DNA of 64,000 nt from Eutrigla gurnardus (GCA_963514095.1 OY741284.1:6606016-6670015); one strand, 5' to 3'; positions 46,192 through 57,933 are shown, counted from the first letter of the stretch. Translations and numbers: made by a program. Notes: generated by a model not told the origin, from the sequence alone.

Positions 46192-47165
46192 AGGGCCCTA
46201 GTTTCGTAGACCAGGCGCAGTCAGCTTTCAGCGCACCTGCGCCGCGCCGACGGGGTGTGTCCACCTGGACTTTGCAAGTTTCGTACACCGCGCAGGCTCG
46301 CGCAGGCTCGCCTCGCGCAGGCACACCTCCCGTCTCGCCCACCGCCGCAAGTGGGAAAGAGGGAGGAGAAGAAGGCATGAGTGGGAGACGAGGAGGAGAC
46401 GAGGCGTGGACTGGGATTAATACAGCCGATTCAGATCTTCACCAATCAAATGAGCTCCTCTCCTTTAATGCGTTAGGGGAGGTTCAGTGCAAGTTCCGTC
46501 ACTTGACAACCCGATGACAGAAGCAGCGCCGCCGCTCCCACCACGCTCATCACGCGCTGTGCGCGCGTATCATAATAATAACAATGCCGATATTATAAAA
46601 AACAGGAGAGAGAGAGAGAGAGAGATGTTTTGATCCGAGAGGCTGAGTTTCCGTTACGCGTGCCATCCGCCTTTGATCTGACGTCAGATGTGACGGGACA
46701 ATCTATATACCGTAGATATACATTCACGTGTTGATTCAATTAGTTGCATGAAATAGTGCTTGTTGTGATTATTTATTGCATTTAAATGTGCCTGGAACTG
46801 TGGAAACCTGCCTGTGAGGTCTCGGTGACGTGTGCGCACTGCGTGCAGTCAGCCAAACTTCCACTCCGCCAGCTGTGATTCACATTGAATGAATGGACTT
46901 TATTTACGCCTTGCACCTTGCGCCGAAAGTAGACCAGGTTGGAGCTGGCGAGCTTTCAGCGCAGTCTCGCCGAGGCTTTTTGCCACGAAACTTCCGCTAC
47001 GCCAAGCTGAATCTGTGACGCCTCCCCCTGCTGCGCCGCCACACCCATCTTGGCGCAGGCGATCCACCAAACTGCCAAACTGACCGTGCGCAAGGCTGCG
47101 CGGGTCGAAACTTGCATTGCGCCGGCTCCGCCACCCTGCGCCGCCCTCCGCTGCGCCACGAAACT
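46192..47165. repeat. GC-rich repeated unit 3
   Basis: Same block order as 36517-37448, from GGGCCCTAGTTTCGTAGACC to GCGCCACGAAACTATGG; has an extra GCGCAGGCTCG duplication near 46296. Long open frames (for example 46041-46517) reflect GC bias, not genes. Confidence 0.65.
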
Positions 47166-47402
47166 ATGGAGCTAGAACAGTCTCATAATTCATAAATGCA
47201 CACAGAAATTCATAAATGCACAAAAAAGATTTACAAATATATTTGGGGATTTGTATATACATGTGACTCAAAACGTATGGAGCTAGAATAGTCTCATAAT
47301 TCACAAATGCACACAGAAATTCACAAATGCACACAGAAATTCACAAATGCACAAAAAAGATTTACAAATGTATTTGGGGATTTGTATATACATGTGACTC
47401 AA
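47166..47402 (+). repeat. Tandem duplication, about 112-125 bp unit x2
   Basis: Units start TATGGAGCTAGAA (47166 and 47277) and contain internal repeats of CACAGAAATTCACAAATGCA; each ends near ACATGTGACTCAAAAC. Confidence 0.8.
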
Positions 47403-47935
47403 AACACAAATACATTTTCAATGCACACACAAATATGTTTCATTTCATATGTAAGTAAAAAATATTCACATATAAAAAACAAGATTCATAAACATATTTC
47501 CAATGCACACACAAATCTAAAAAAAAATCACAAATACATGAATGTTAAAGTATTTGCAATCTTCATCAAATACGCATTTGGGGCTTGTTACATTCATACA
47601 TGAACTGTTGGACCTGTATTTACAAAGTGCTTTTAATTTGTAAACCTCCCTGCATTTGTGTGTGAAACTTTTGAGACTCCCCTGACGTGACTCTGATCCA
47701 CAAATGCGTTTTTTCTAAGAGGAGGTTGTCTGTAGCCAATCAGATGTCTCCCTCCTTTACAGCCGTGATTAAAAGTCCGTGAAGTGCACCCGTGTCCGAC
47801 TTGACGTGGTGGGAACTTGGCGTGTTTATGACGAGTTCCGGCGGATCCTCTCAAGTCTCGTTCATGCATCGGCGCAAATGCATGCGATCCGAAACGCGCC
47901 CAATGATATCTGCGACATTTCTCTACACAAAAACA

Positions 47936-48031
47936 CCAGTGTACCCTTCTTAATTACACAAAAGTGACAGGTTAATTGTATGGACATTATTGTTTTTGTT
48001 TTCCCCTTCGATTTTGAGAAACAAGGAGTTT
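47936..48031 (+). repeat. 96-bp dispersed repeat, copy 1
   Basis: From CAGTGTACCCTTCTTAATTA to GAGAAACAAGGAG; nearly identical to 54206-54301, two substitutions seen; unrelated flanks. Confidence 0.85.
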
Positions 48032-48587
48032 TTTCTCCGTTTTGGATAAATGAAGTCACTACATTACCCATGATCCTTAGCGGCCGTTGCTTGACAAAAC
48101 AGTAGGCGAATTCGACTTGATGTAGCCGCCTGCAGCGCGCTACCTAACGTGATGTATTGTGGGTTGAAAGCGATGCATGATGGCTAGAATTGTGTCCGAC
48201 TTAGCAGCCGACTGCAAAGACGTCACAGGGTCGCGACCATATCACGTGACGCAAAACATCGCGGGAACAAGTTTTTAAGAGCCGCTTCTTGCAGCGCTTG
48301 GCAGCGCGGTCTATGGTGGCTGCAACCGGCTTGTCCACACCTCCGCTACAGCGGAATGGTTCTCATTGGTTAAAAGTTCAATGACGTGTGTTCAGGTCCG
48401 CACTCGGCGGCCACCTTGTGGTGAAATTATACTTTTTATTTTGGTCACATTGATCTCATGGCTTGATCTAAAGTTCCGTGCATTGTGTTGTGAGTAGGCC
48501 TATTATATGTGAGGTCTGGTTAATACAAACATAGAATGATAATACAAATATACTGGGAAAAAATAATGCCTTCCACATGTTGCCTTG

Positions 48588-48660
48588 CGTGTGTGTGTGT
48601 GTATGTATGTATATATGTATGTGTGTGTGTGTGTGTGTAATATATATATATATATATATA
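48588..48660 (+). repeat. Compound TG / TATG / TA microsatellite
   Basis: GTGTGTGTGTATGTATGTAT followed by (TG)n and (TA)n. Confidence 0.9.
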
Positions 48661-50023
48661 AACATATCCTCTTTGGTTTGCTGCTGTGTTCTATCGCTTG
48701 AGCACTATAGTCACGTTGACTTTGTTGTCCGACTTGACGGCGTTGGCTGCCGTCTCTTTTAGAGCCCACCCCCTCAGACACCTGCAGCTCTCGTCGGCGT
48801 GGTAAGTCAAGTCAAGTCAAGCCAAGACCATCCCGAACAAGCCTAGTTTTAAAGTATATTTTTTCAAAATGAACTAGAATATGAATGTGAACTGATTAAA
48901 ATTGATTAAACAGCGACACCTAGTACTGTTGCACACCACAGTCTATTTCCCACATCGGCTGAATCCTACAATATGAACTCCCAAAAAAAACATGATGTTA
49001 AGATTTTCTTACTGACGCCATATGATAGCAGACAATTGGCTTTTATAATATTTATTTCTGTATCGCAGTGTTATATTTAGTATTTTTATTAATACATATT
49101 TTATTCCAAAAACGTGCCATATAACGCGCTTGATTGACGTCATCGTGTGCGACGATCCCAAGATGCGCAGATGCCGTCTTCCATTTAAGCAGGTAAGAAC
49201 ATCGACTTTATGTTAGAGAAAATACTAAAATATAAGCCACTATAATGAATGAAAAATTATAAAATCATGTTGTTGTTGTTGTTAGCACCTCTAGAAGTGC
49301 TGGGTAGTAATTTAATTAAAACTGCTGTGCATTTGAGGTTCCGTGTAATTTTATTTGAAGGGAAACTGCATAAAATTGAAAAGACAGTTGCCATGAATAT
49401 GAAATAGTTTTCAGAAATGTTGTCGCTCATGATGTAATTTTAATGTGGTTAGCGTGGTTAGTGATAAGGCCTTCTGCCGTGCGGTAACGTTACGTCACTA
49501 TCGCAAGTCGGACGCCATTAGTCAAACTTTAGTTTTACACTATTTTACATGAAAACATTAAACCATTATTTATATTTGTATCTTAAACATAAGGTTTGAT
49601 AGAATTTAGCCAAAAACTACCCGCCTCTATGCTTGAGGGTTCCAGTGGAAACTTAAGTTACATTAGCTCACAATTGTTGGTTAGTAGCCAAATAGTAATG
49701 TTGTAAGTAAATAAATAAAAACACTGGTGTGAAATTTAGGTTGTTCAGTTTTGAGTTCCTCAATTATGTTCTCTTCTCTCAACAGGTCCTCTAAAAAACA
49801 ACCCTTTTTGTTTTTCTAAAAACAAAACAACCCAAAGGCACTTTTAAGAGCCACGTCTGTCTTGTTAACCTGTCCTTGCTGTGTTTTACCTCTTAGCCTT
49901 TCTTTATCTGTCTGTTTCTCTCTCTGTGTCACTGTGCTTTCCTTTGTGTTTGTCTTATCTGTCCAACTCTCTGTTGCCAGTCTTTTTGTCTCTCTGTCTG
50001 TCTGTGTCTCTCTGCCCTTCATC

Positions 50024-52504
50024 ATGAGTGATTCAGAGCTCGAGGATCTGCTCATGAGTGTGGATAACCTGGTTGATCAGTAAGAGCTCAGTGATGACCT
50101 TCAAATGATTGATGCCTTTCTGCAGAAAGAGCAGGCAGCTGCCCAGGTGGCACCCGTGGCACCCATGCCAACGGTGAGGTGGAAGGAGAGAGACAGTGAC
50201 GGTAACTTAATCCATGCAAGACCACGATCAATCAGGAATCAGTCGAATGAGGGTCAGTATTGTTTTTGCATTCATGATATGTTAAAGATCCGATTTGGCA
50301 TCAATGTCTGTCGGTTGTAGGGACATTGTCTTTAATTCATGTCAAAAGTTATGGCTCTGCACTTCGAACAAATATGGTAGCATAGTTACCTCTATATCAA
50401 GGCTTTACAATTTTCAATTGAAGTTTGTTATTATACAACACAAGATTGTGAAAATAAATGTCTATTTGTTCTATACAAACATGCATATGCAAACAAACTA
50501 ATTAATAAATGATTACGTTGCAAAAATACGGAGGTACGAAAGATGACTTTAGGAGTCACCACTTTAAGTCTTGTGTTACGTTAACTGATGTTGTGTATCA
50601 TTTGTTTGATTTAATGGTATAAACGATTGTTGCTGTATTGTATTCTGGTACAGCTGGTTGCAGTCAGAAGACTTGTCCCGCTGTCGATGCTCCCAACATT
50701 CACTCTGAGGTGGCCTCTGCTCCAGAGACTGTTGGTATGTACCTAATTTGGTTTCTATTAGCCCAAAGCATAATGTTCAGAAATTCTTACTTGTATCTAT
50801 GGTGTATTTGATACAGTGTTAATATATAAACTCCATCTTTGTATTTTAATATGCGTTTTTAATAATTATTATATTATAGTAGTTACACCTTTCACTGCCA
50901 CTCCATACAGTGACACTTTAAAATAAAAAACGATTTGTGCTTTCGATGTTTTTGTACCATTTTAACAGAGGGTTTTCTGCGAGATCTCCAGCAATCCTTG
51001 AGCGATGCCACAGGAGATGAGGTGGAAGCACCAACGGCAAGAGCATCTCTTCTGGCTTCTACAAACTGGAGCACAAGAAAAAGTCTATTTTCAGAGAGCT
51101 GGAGGGCAGCAAGATCAAGTGTGGTTAATACCACAGTGGCACAAGAAGATGTAGAAATGCACATCTGCCAACAGTGCAGGAGCAATTGCGCTGTTGTCCG
51201 TTGTCGTGACTGTAGACCGTGTCCCTTCTTCTGTGCTGAATGTGATGTTGGAATGCACACCAGACACCCCCTCCACAACCGAGATGCCAGTGCTGCAGGA
51301 TTCTTCCAGCCGTTGCCTCCAACAACATTTGTGCTGGATAAGGCCCTTTGCTCCTGTGGTAAGTTCTGGTTTGCGAGTGTACAAAATATAGTTTCTTGCT
51401 TGACCTTTTGAGTACATCATGTTGAAAATTTTAGCTTCTTCAAGATCTCTTTAATACTTGTCAGCAGTGTGGTTAATTTCCATTAAGTCTTTTTTAATTT
51501 TCTTATGTTAAGTTCAGTGATTTTTTTTTATTGGATTCAGAATTCACCAAACATTTGATCTTGGCACTAAGAGTTCTCTTAAGGAGCACTAAAAGTTCTT
51601 AGTTCAGAGTAATTTCTTCAAACCTATTCCCAAAGCCTCTGAGACCCACTTTTCCTAAGGAGTGGGAGGGACTCCTAAGATAAGACTAGAGGGCGGGGTT
51701 GACCTCGTTCCTATGGATGACATCATGTTCATCCCTTCTATGCCCACAGTGATTGTCTGAGAGGGAATGAGTCCCTAAGAGTGAATTTATGATAGAAACA
51801 CTTCACTGGGGAAGTGAATGAACTGCAGCACTATGTGGGGTCTGGATAGGGCATTTATCGTCTGGAGTAAGATCCTCCTGACCGACAGCTGAGAGACGCC
51901 AAGAACTGCACAGCTGCATTTTTCCCGTGGTCAAACAGCGGAGAGTTGTACCAACTTTAATCTGTGGTGATATTAGGTGTTTTTTATTCGTTGGTGATGC
52001 GATGGCATCCCTGACCAACTCTACCACGTTCATAATGCCATCTCCATTAAGGCCATACCTTTTTAAAAGCTCACTATGATTTAATCTCTTCAAAATGTTG
52101 ACTGCAGCAGCCATGTTAGGTCCTTCCTGATTTACTCTTAGTGACTATCCTCTCCTCTAGTCCTCCTAAGTTTTTATAGATTTAGGAGCTACTTTTAGCA
52201 CTAAAATGCTTTGTGGATTACACTTATCTTAAAAAGTTAGGAGTCCTAAACTTAGGAGTGAAACGCCCCTCATTTTTAAGAGTTACTCCTAAATCAGCAA
52301 GTTAGGACTACTACTATTCTACTCTTAGCCTTAAGATATTTTGTTAATACGGCCCCTGAAATCTGTCGGTAAAAATTATTCTTAATTCCCTTTTTTTTTC
52401 AGTGCGGTATGTACCTGTGGAGATCCCTGACAGAATCCGTGGTTGTCCAGCCGAGTCATTGAGGCTCAAACCAGGAAAAGCTGTGGCTTTGGTAACAATG
52501 AATG
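50024..52504 (+). pseudogene. KDZ (Zisupton-type) transposase-like gene, N-terminal exons
   Basis: Four exons with matching phase-1 introns: 50024-50252, 50654-50734, 50969-51358 and 52403-52504. The first reads MSDSELEDLLMSVDNLVDQ, then an in-frame TAA at 50081-50083, and continues open (ELSDDLQMIDAFLQKEQ). Exon 3 carries a Cys cluster: ICQQCRSN-AVVRCRDC, FFCAECDVGMHTRHPLHNRD, GFFQPLPPTTFVLD, CSCG. Exon 4 reads RYVPVEIPDRIRGCPAESL. This order matches the CxC zinc region that precedes the KDZ transposase in Kyakuja-Dileera-Zisupton elements (from memory). The catalytic part is not present downstream; a LINE begins at 52620. It could be a transposon remnant or a decaying domesticated copy. Confidence 0.55.
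51545..52362 (-). mobile_element. PIF/Harbinger-like element inside intron 3 of the KDZ-like gene
   Basis: Minus strand 52114-51803 reads MAAAVNILKRLNHSELLKRYGLNGDGIMNVVELV, then SPTNKKHLISPQIKVGTTLRCLTTGKMQLCSS, the N-terminal part of Harbinger transposases. The remainder, including the DDE core, is missing. The ends are imperfect inverted repeats (CACCAAACAT...CTAAGAGTTC versus AACAAAATAT...CTAAGAGTAG). Non-autonomous. Confidence 0.65.
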
Positions 52505-52619
52505 GTAAGAACTCTTGTCCTGTTTGAACAGTTTATTTTTAATAATACCTAATACCTAGCCACATATGTTTGTGATAGCTTTGTATATGAAATCGTAATA
52601 AGACTATACAATAATGTCT

Positions 52620-53635
52620 ATTGTTTATTGTTTATTTATTAGGATCCCCATTAGCCATCACTCTGTTGTGGGAGTAATGGCTATTCTTCCTGGGGTCTTT
52701 ACACAAAATTAAATACATAATAAAAACATACATAGTAACAACTAGAATCCTCCTATGGTAGTTACAATGGAGAAAGAAAAAAATATATATACAAAATTGA
52801 ATTCAATAATTTACCACCAAGTGGACTACTCATTTCAATTGGAAGAAATTACTAAAAACAATTTAAAATTTTGCAAACACCGAACAATACCAAAGTTTAC
52901 AAAACAAAAGCAAACAAAAAAATTAACCAACATAACAAAAAAAAAAAAAAAAAACAAGAAGTCAGATTTTATACTATCAACTTTCTAACACCATCTTTTT
53001 TAGTTTGTTTTTAAAAGTACTTCTGCTTTCCAGTGATACTAGCTCCAATGGTAGCTTGTTCCACTCTGCAACCGCTCTGTACATAACTGTTCTTCTAAGT
53101 GTGTTGGTTCTCGGCAGAGGTAATGTGAATCTGTTTACTGCTTGTCTTGTCTCATGGTTATGTCTGTTTTTAGTTGGCATTAGCTGTAAATATAAGCAGT
53201 TAGGTTTACCAACTGTATATATATACTTTAAAAACAAAATGAGACGGCATGTCAGTCTGTCTCTTACCATTAGCCACGACAATCTGTCATGCATTTCTAA
53301 AACATTCTCCCTTATGGAGCACTGCAGTACAAGGCGAGCTGCTCTATTTTGAGTTAACTGAAGTTTTGACATATCTTTTTATGATGCACAAGACCAGACT
53401 GTCGGACAATAGTCCAGATGTGAGAGGACAAGAGACTGAGTAACAATTTTCAAAGATGACTCATCTAAGAGACTGGTACTTTTTTAAATAATGGAGATAC
53501 ACCTACTCATCCTTGTGACTATGTTGCCAACATGAGATGTCCATGACAATGTTTCATCTATCGTAACCCCGAGCAGTTTAGCCTCCCTGACCTGTTCAAT
53601 CTCAGTATCATTCAGGGAGAGAGATAGTTTGTGAT

Positions 53636-53638
<3 letters not shown>
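52620..53638 (-). pseudogene. RTE/Jockey-type LINE 3' fragment
   Basis: Minus strand: LLGVTIDETLSWTSHV (about 53560), LSHLDYCPTVWS, KLQLTQNRAARLVLQC, LSWLMVRDRL, and TVMYRAVAEWNKLP. This is the RT thumb and C terminus of a LINE. A 3' UTR block with GGATCCCCATTAGCCATCAC lies at about 52643. 5'-truncated next to a (TA)n tract; damaged near 53370. Confidence 0.75.

Positions 53639-53680
<42 letters not shown>
53639..53680. repeat. (TA)n tract
   Basis: About 40 bp of pure TA followed by TATAGGTATATATG and an inverted ATATACCTATA. Confidence 0.9.
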
Positions 53681-53683
<3 letters not shown>

Positions 53684-54555
53684 GTATATATGTCATATAT
53701 ACCTATAATGCAGAACTTGCGTGCCAAGTAGAGCAGCTTCTACTTTCTTCCTCTTTCTCTGTTATGAAATTCAGTGGGTTTGAAGAAGAAGAAGGTGACT
53801 CACGATGATCAAGGCAACATACTTGTCTTGACTAGAGTGAATCTTGATCAAGACCAGATTATAATCATGGTGGTCATAGTGTATAGTGCTGATCTGACTG
53901 TGCGGTGGCCAGACAACACAGTCTGACACCCAGCACGTCAAAAACCGACGCTTGGTCAGGGGCCTTTGGCGTTAGTTACTGACTAAAAGGGTCTCCTTCA
54001 ACGTACAAACCCGACGCCTTTCAACTCATTCCAATGTAATCCCATCCGCGGCGATATTTGAAGCTCAGAGCGAGTGCCCGAGCCGTCCATTCATTCAGTA
54101 TTAACCCGACCACGGCGCACACAGACGCAGTGAGCATCCGTCCCATTGGCTAACGGAGGGCCTGAATCCCGGAAGTATTCACCTTACTGTCAGTTTTAAC
54201 GTTAACCAGTGTACCCTTCTTAATTACACAAAAGTGACGGGTTAATTGTATGGGCATTATTGTTTTTGTTTTCCCCTTCGATTTTGAGAAACAAGGAGTT
54301 TTTCCCATTCCTAATCTGGGGTATAGTTGCTCTTTAAATTGGCAGTTCACATGTATAAGTGTTTATCTCTGAAGTTTGGAGACTCCGTTTCCAGCCATCA
54401 GATGAAGGGTGATAAATACAATATTTGCCGTTACCGTGCTTTTGAATCCCATTAAAACTCTTCCTCCTGGTTTCCAAAGCAGCGGCTGGTCTGGCTCCAC
54501 AGAACATCTCAGACATGAGTGTGAATTGAGTTTTTGTGTCCCATGCAACGAGAAG
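53681..54555. other. Unassigned stretch
   Basis: 53773-53925 is open on the plus strand after an AG (GLKKKKVTHDDQGN), possibly coding once, but with no recognised domain. 54206-54301 is the second copy of the 96-bp repeat. 54334-54548 on the minus strand is open (CGARPAAALETRRKSFNGIQ), unrecognised. Confidence 0.35.
54206..54301 (+). repeat. 96-bp dispersed repeat, copy 2
   Basis: See the copy at 47936-48031; same strand. Confidence 0.85.
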
Positions 54556-56005
54556 TAGGGTTGGGCATCGTTTGGATTTTACCGATCCCGATCCCGATCC
54601 TCTGTTTCGGTTCCTGTTCTAAACGATTCTCGATTCTGATTCTTTGAGGTGCAGGTCAACAGGTCCAGTGTTGCCACAGTTACTTTGAAAAAGTAATCTG
54701 ACTACTCCTTTAAAAAGTAACTTAGTTAAGTTACTGACTACTTGATTTTAAAAGTAACTAAGTTAGATTACAAGTTACTTTATTAGTTACATTCAACAGC
54801 TGCCGACTACCGATTTGGCCAATACTCACTTTATTTATGTGCTTTTTTAACAGTAACATCAACCATGTATCCACTGACATTTTAAGTTGCACTTGAAAAC
54901 TATGTCCAGATAGAAAATACATGTTTTTATATTTAAAAAAAAATAAAGGACAGTCTTTCTTGACTTCACTTAACTTAAATAATTGTTTGCATATTGTAAT
55001 GGCAGTAACATCATGAATGAACATTTTATGAATATTGAACCAGCATTAGAGCAGCAAGGATTGGTTTTATGAAAAAAATGAGCACAGTCCTCAAGTATGA
55101 GCGGCGTGATGATGAAGGGAGGGGGCGGGGCCAGCAAGCAGCGAGACATTTCTCCACTAAAAACTCAAGAGAGACTCCGCTCGCATTTCAGCACAGACTG
55201 AGTTAGCAGGAGCTCCGTGAAATTCAGAACTCGTCTTGTTTATTCACACGCTGCGCCTTTTCACCGTCACCGGGCGGGACCTGCTCTTTTAATGTGGTTG
55301 TGCCATGCTGTGACTCTAAATGTTTTTTCAAGTTTGACGTTGTATTCTTGAAAGTAGACAACACTTTGTTGTTAACACAGAGTGTACAACAAACCTTTAT
55401 GTTGCCATCTTTTGCTGAGATGATGTCGAAATAATGCTTGTATTTCCAGCTGGAAAATGCGTATCTCTCCCCCTCCATTGTTTACGTTTCTGCTGGTATA
55501 GCGACTACACGCGACCGTCCGTGAAGGTGTCGGCTAACATACGTCACCCCCCTGAGACGCAAGAAGAAAGCAAATCTTTTTTTTTTACTGACAAAAATAG
55601 TAACGCGCCGTGTATTTGGATAAGTAACTTTAATCTGACTACTGGTTTGGCTAGTAGCGCGTTAGACTACTCGTTACTGAAAAAAGTAGTCCGACTACAC
55701 TAACGCGTTACTAAGTAGCGCGTAGTTTTCCACATATGTTGCACTGTGCTAATCCATCTTTGTTCAAATTAAAATGAAGCCAGACTTTCGAGCGGCGTCT
55801 TCTTCTGCCATCCATGTTGAGTGAGTGACATTCTTCGTTCTATCGCGGAGTCTCCGCACGCCGGGCGGAGTAATACAAACAAACTAGTGCGGACGTTTAA
55901 GAACCGAAAAAAAAGGATCGCAATTCCGACAGCTTCTTTCCGGTTCCGCAACCGGAGGTTAGGAACCGGTTCCTATTTGGAACCGGATCTCGATGCCCAA
56001 CCCTA
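54556..56005 (-). mobile_element. hAT-like element with TAGGGTTGGGCATCG termini
   Basis: Ends are a perfect 15-base inverted repeat (TAGGGTTGGGCATCG at 54556; reverse complement ending at 56005). No matching 8-base target duplication is visible (ACGAGAAG versus CGCACCAG), so one flank may be rearranged. Another element lies inside (54664-55730). No transposase core of its own. Confidence 0.65.
54664..55730 (-). mobile_element. Nested hAT-like element carrying a BED-finger exon
   Basis: Bounded by GTAACT-rich ends (CAGTGTTGCCACAGTTACTT on the left; CGCGTTACTAAGTAGCGCG on the right), similar to the intronic block at 25441-25740. Minus strand 55478-55224 reads MEGERYAFSSWKYKHYFD, then a BED zinc finger (CCTLCVNNKVLSTF, KKHLESQHG). 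The rest of the transposase is absent. It may be the source family of the GTAACT-rich MITEs. Confidence 0.6.
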
Positions 56006-57933
56006 CGCACCAGCTTTCCCTCTCTCAACACAAAGCACTCTTTCCCACACAAAGCAGCCCCAGAGATGTCCTCTTCACTCTTCACTCTATTGAAATAGGC
56101 ACTCAATGAAGTGTCATCTTTCTGAGCCTGTCCAAAGTCAGTAATTTCAACCACATCAACATCTACTGGCGGTAGGGGAAGCTGCTCCTGGACTGGAGTT
56201 CCTAAAACTTTTTCCCTCCTTTTAACTGACTTGGGTTTCTTATCTTTTCCCCCTGCGGAACCTTCAGAAAAGGGTAACTCCAATAAATCAGCGTCAGTGG
56301 GGTTATCCTTAGCTTGGGCTCTGGTCAATACAAAACTCTTTGCTTGGGGTAAGTGACGTTGTAATAACTCAGCCAACACCGGCACGTCCTGACCTAACAC
56401 AACAGGATAGGGACAATTATCCACTATGCCAACATTGAGTACATATGCCTGTCCTTCAATTTCTACTTGGACATCGGCTGTCTGGTGCTCACTCTCATCA
56501 CCATGTATACAACGCACTTTGACACTATCCACTCCTGTTAACCCATCTGGACCCAGACATGCTCCTTGGATAAACGTCTGGCTACTGCCTGAATCTATTA
56601 GGGCTTTCCACACTTTCCCTCTGATTCTGACGGACACTAAAGCATCCATAGAGCTAGGGGTTGCCTTAGAGGAACCATTACATGGGGTGTAACATAATCT
56701 GGCATCCCTAGTGGCTGCTAAAGGGCACTCAGGTTTATTATGGCCGGGCTGTCCACAGTTATGGCAGATTATTTTAGATTTAGGCTTAGATGGCTGATAA
56801 GGCTGGTTGGGCTTGCTATTGGGGCTACTAGATCTCCTGAACTCACGACCACCACCCACAGACTTACCAGAAGGCTTTCTGTCAAAGTCCCGCTGAGCGC
56901 CTTGGGTGCGTCGGTTGGATGCCTCTTGATTCCCGAGCTGGTAGCCTTTCCTGTGACGTCGGGCAGCGATGAAGGCCTCCGCCAGGTCAGCTGCTTGCTT
57001 GGATGACTGTGGATTATGTTCCTTAATCCACACCCTCAGCTCCAGGTTCAGCATACGGAGAAACTGCTCCAGAACAATAGTATCTCCTATCTGCTCTTTA
57101 GTCTTCTCCGAGGGGCATATCCACTTTTGGTAGAGGTCAGCAAGCCTTGATTGAAGCTCCTTCGCCGTTTCATCTCCCAGGACAGTCATGGAACGGAATC
57201 TGTGGCGATAGGCCTCTGGGTCAATTTCATATTTTGTCAATATCGCTTGCTTTACTTTGACATAGTCTCTGGCATCTAGGATGTCCATTGCCACATAGGC
57301 GGCACGGGCCTTCCCTGACAGCAGGGGGACGAGATACAGGGCCCAACTGTCCATTGGCCACTCATTTGCGAAAGCAATCCTCTCGAACGTGGTCAAGTAA
57401 TGTTCGACGTCCTCATCTTCCTTGTATGGGGTCATCTTGGGTGGACTCCATCTGAACAGTGCTGGTGGTAGGTAGGGCCCTAGAGCGTCTGAGCGAGGGC
57501 TAGACGAATGTGACACGTTGTCCGGTCTGGGCACGTTGCTAGCGGGAAGTGATGCCGTCTGCCGTGTGTCAGGATGAGGGTTTGGCAATGGAGCGAAGCC
57601 TGGCGAGTGGCGTGCGTCTTCATCCTCCTCTGGGGACTGACGATCAAGGCTTTGAGTGCTCACCAGCGACTGCAGTTGACAGAACTGGTGATGCAGTGCC
57701 TTCCATCTCTGGTTTTGCTGCTGTGCCTCCCGCTCCCATCGCTCCTCGCTAGTTTGCTGGGACTGGATGAAAGATCTTACTGCAGACTCAAGCCTGTATA
57801 TGCGGTCATCTGTGGGCGCTGACTGCGGCCTGGGCTGGGCGGTGTCGTCTGGGGCTGAAGCGGCTTCCGACGTTGTACCTCCGGTGGCTCCTCTCCGTGC
57901 CGCAGCAGTGGCTTGATGCGTCTGTAGTGACAT
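56006..57933 (-). pseudogene. Gmr1-like gag-pro with SCAN-like capsid and pre-integrase region
   Basis: The open frame also extends upstream into the LTR, so the start is set at ATG 57933 (MSLQTHQATAAARRG). About 640 codons up to the hAT junction. N-terminal Gln-rich coiled region; capsid (FRWSPPKMTPYKEDEDVEHYLTTFERIA). SCAN-like block at about 56955-57235 (DPEAYRHRFRSM, TKEQIGDTIVLEQFLRMLN, LRVWIKEHNPQSSKQAADLAE). CCHC knuckle CHNCGQPGHNKPEC near 56730-56775. Aspartic protease ALIDSGSSQTFIQG near 56580. The frame then goes straight into DFGQAQKDDTSLSAYFNRV...LVRRVG, the leader usually found before integrase, so integrase rather than RT followed protease. Truncated. Confidence 0.85.

Larger units (their letters stand above)
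47403..50023. other. Repeat-rich intergenic stretch
   Basis: No gene supported. 47936-48031 is one copy of a 96-bp repeat also at 54206-54301. The word GTCCGACTTGA or near forms recur at 47794, 48194, 48727 and inverted at 49505. A TG/TATG/TA microsatellite lies at about 48588-48660. 49300-49800 is AT-rich; 49862-50020 is T/C-rich sequence leading to the KDZ-like start codon. Confidence 0.4.
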
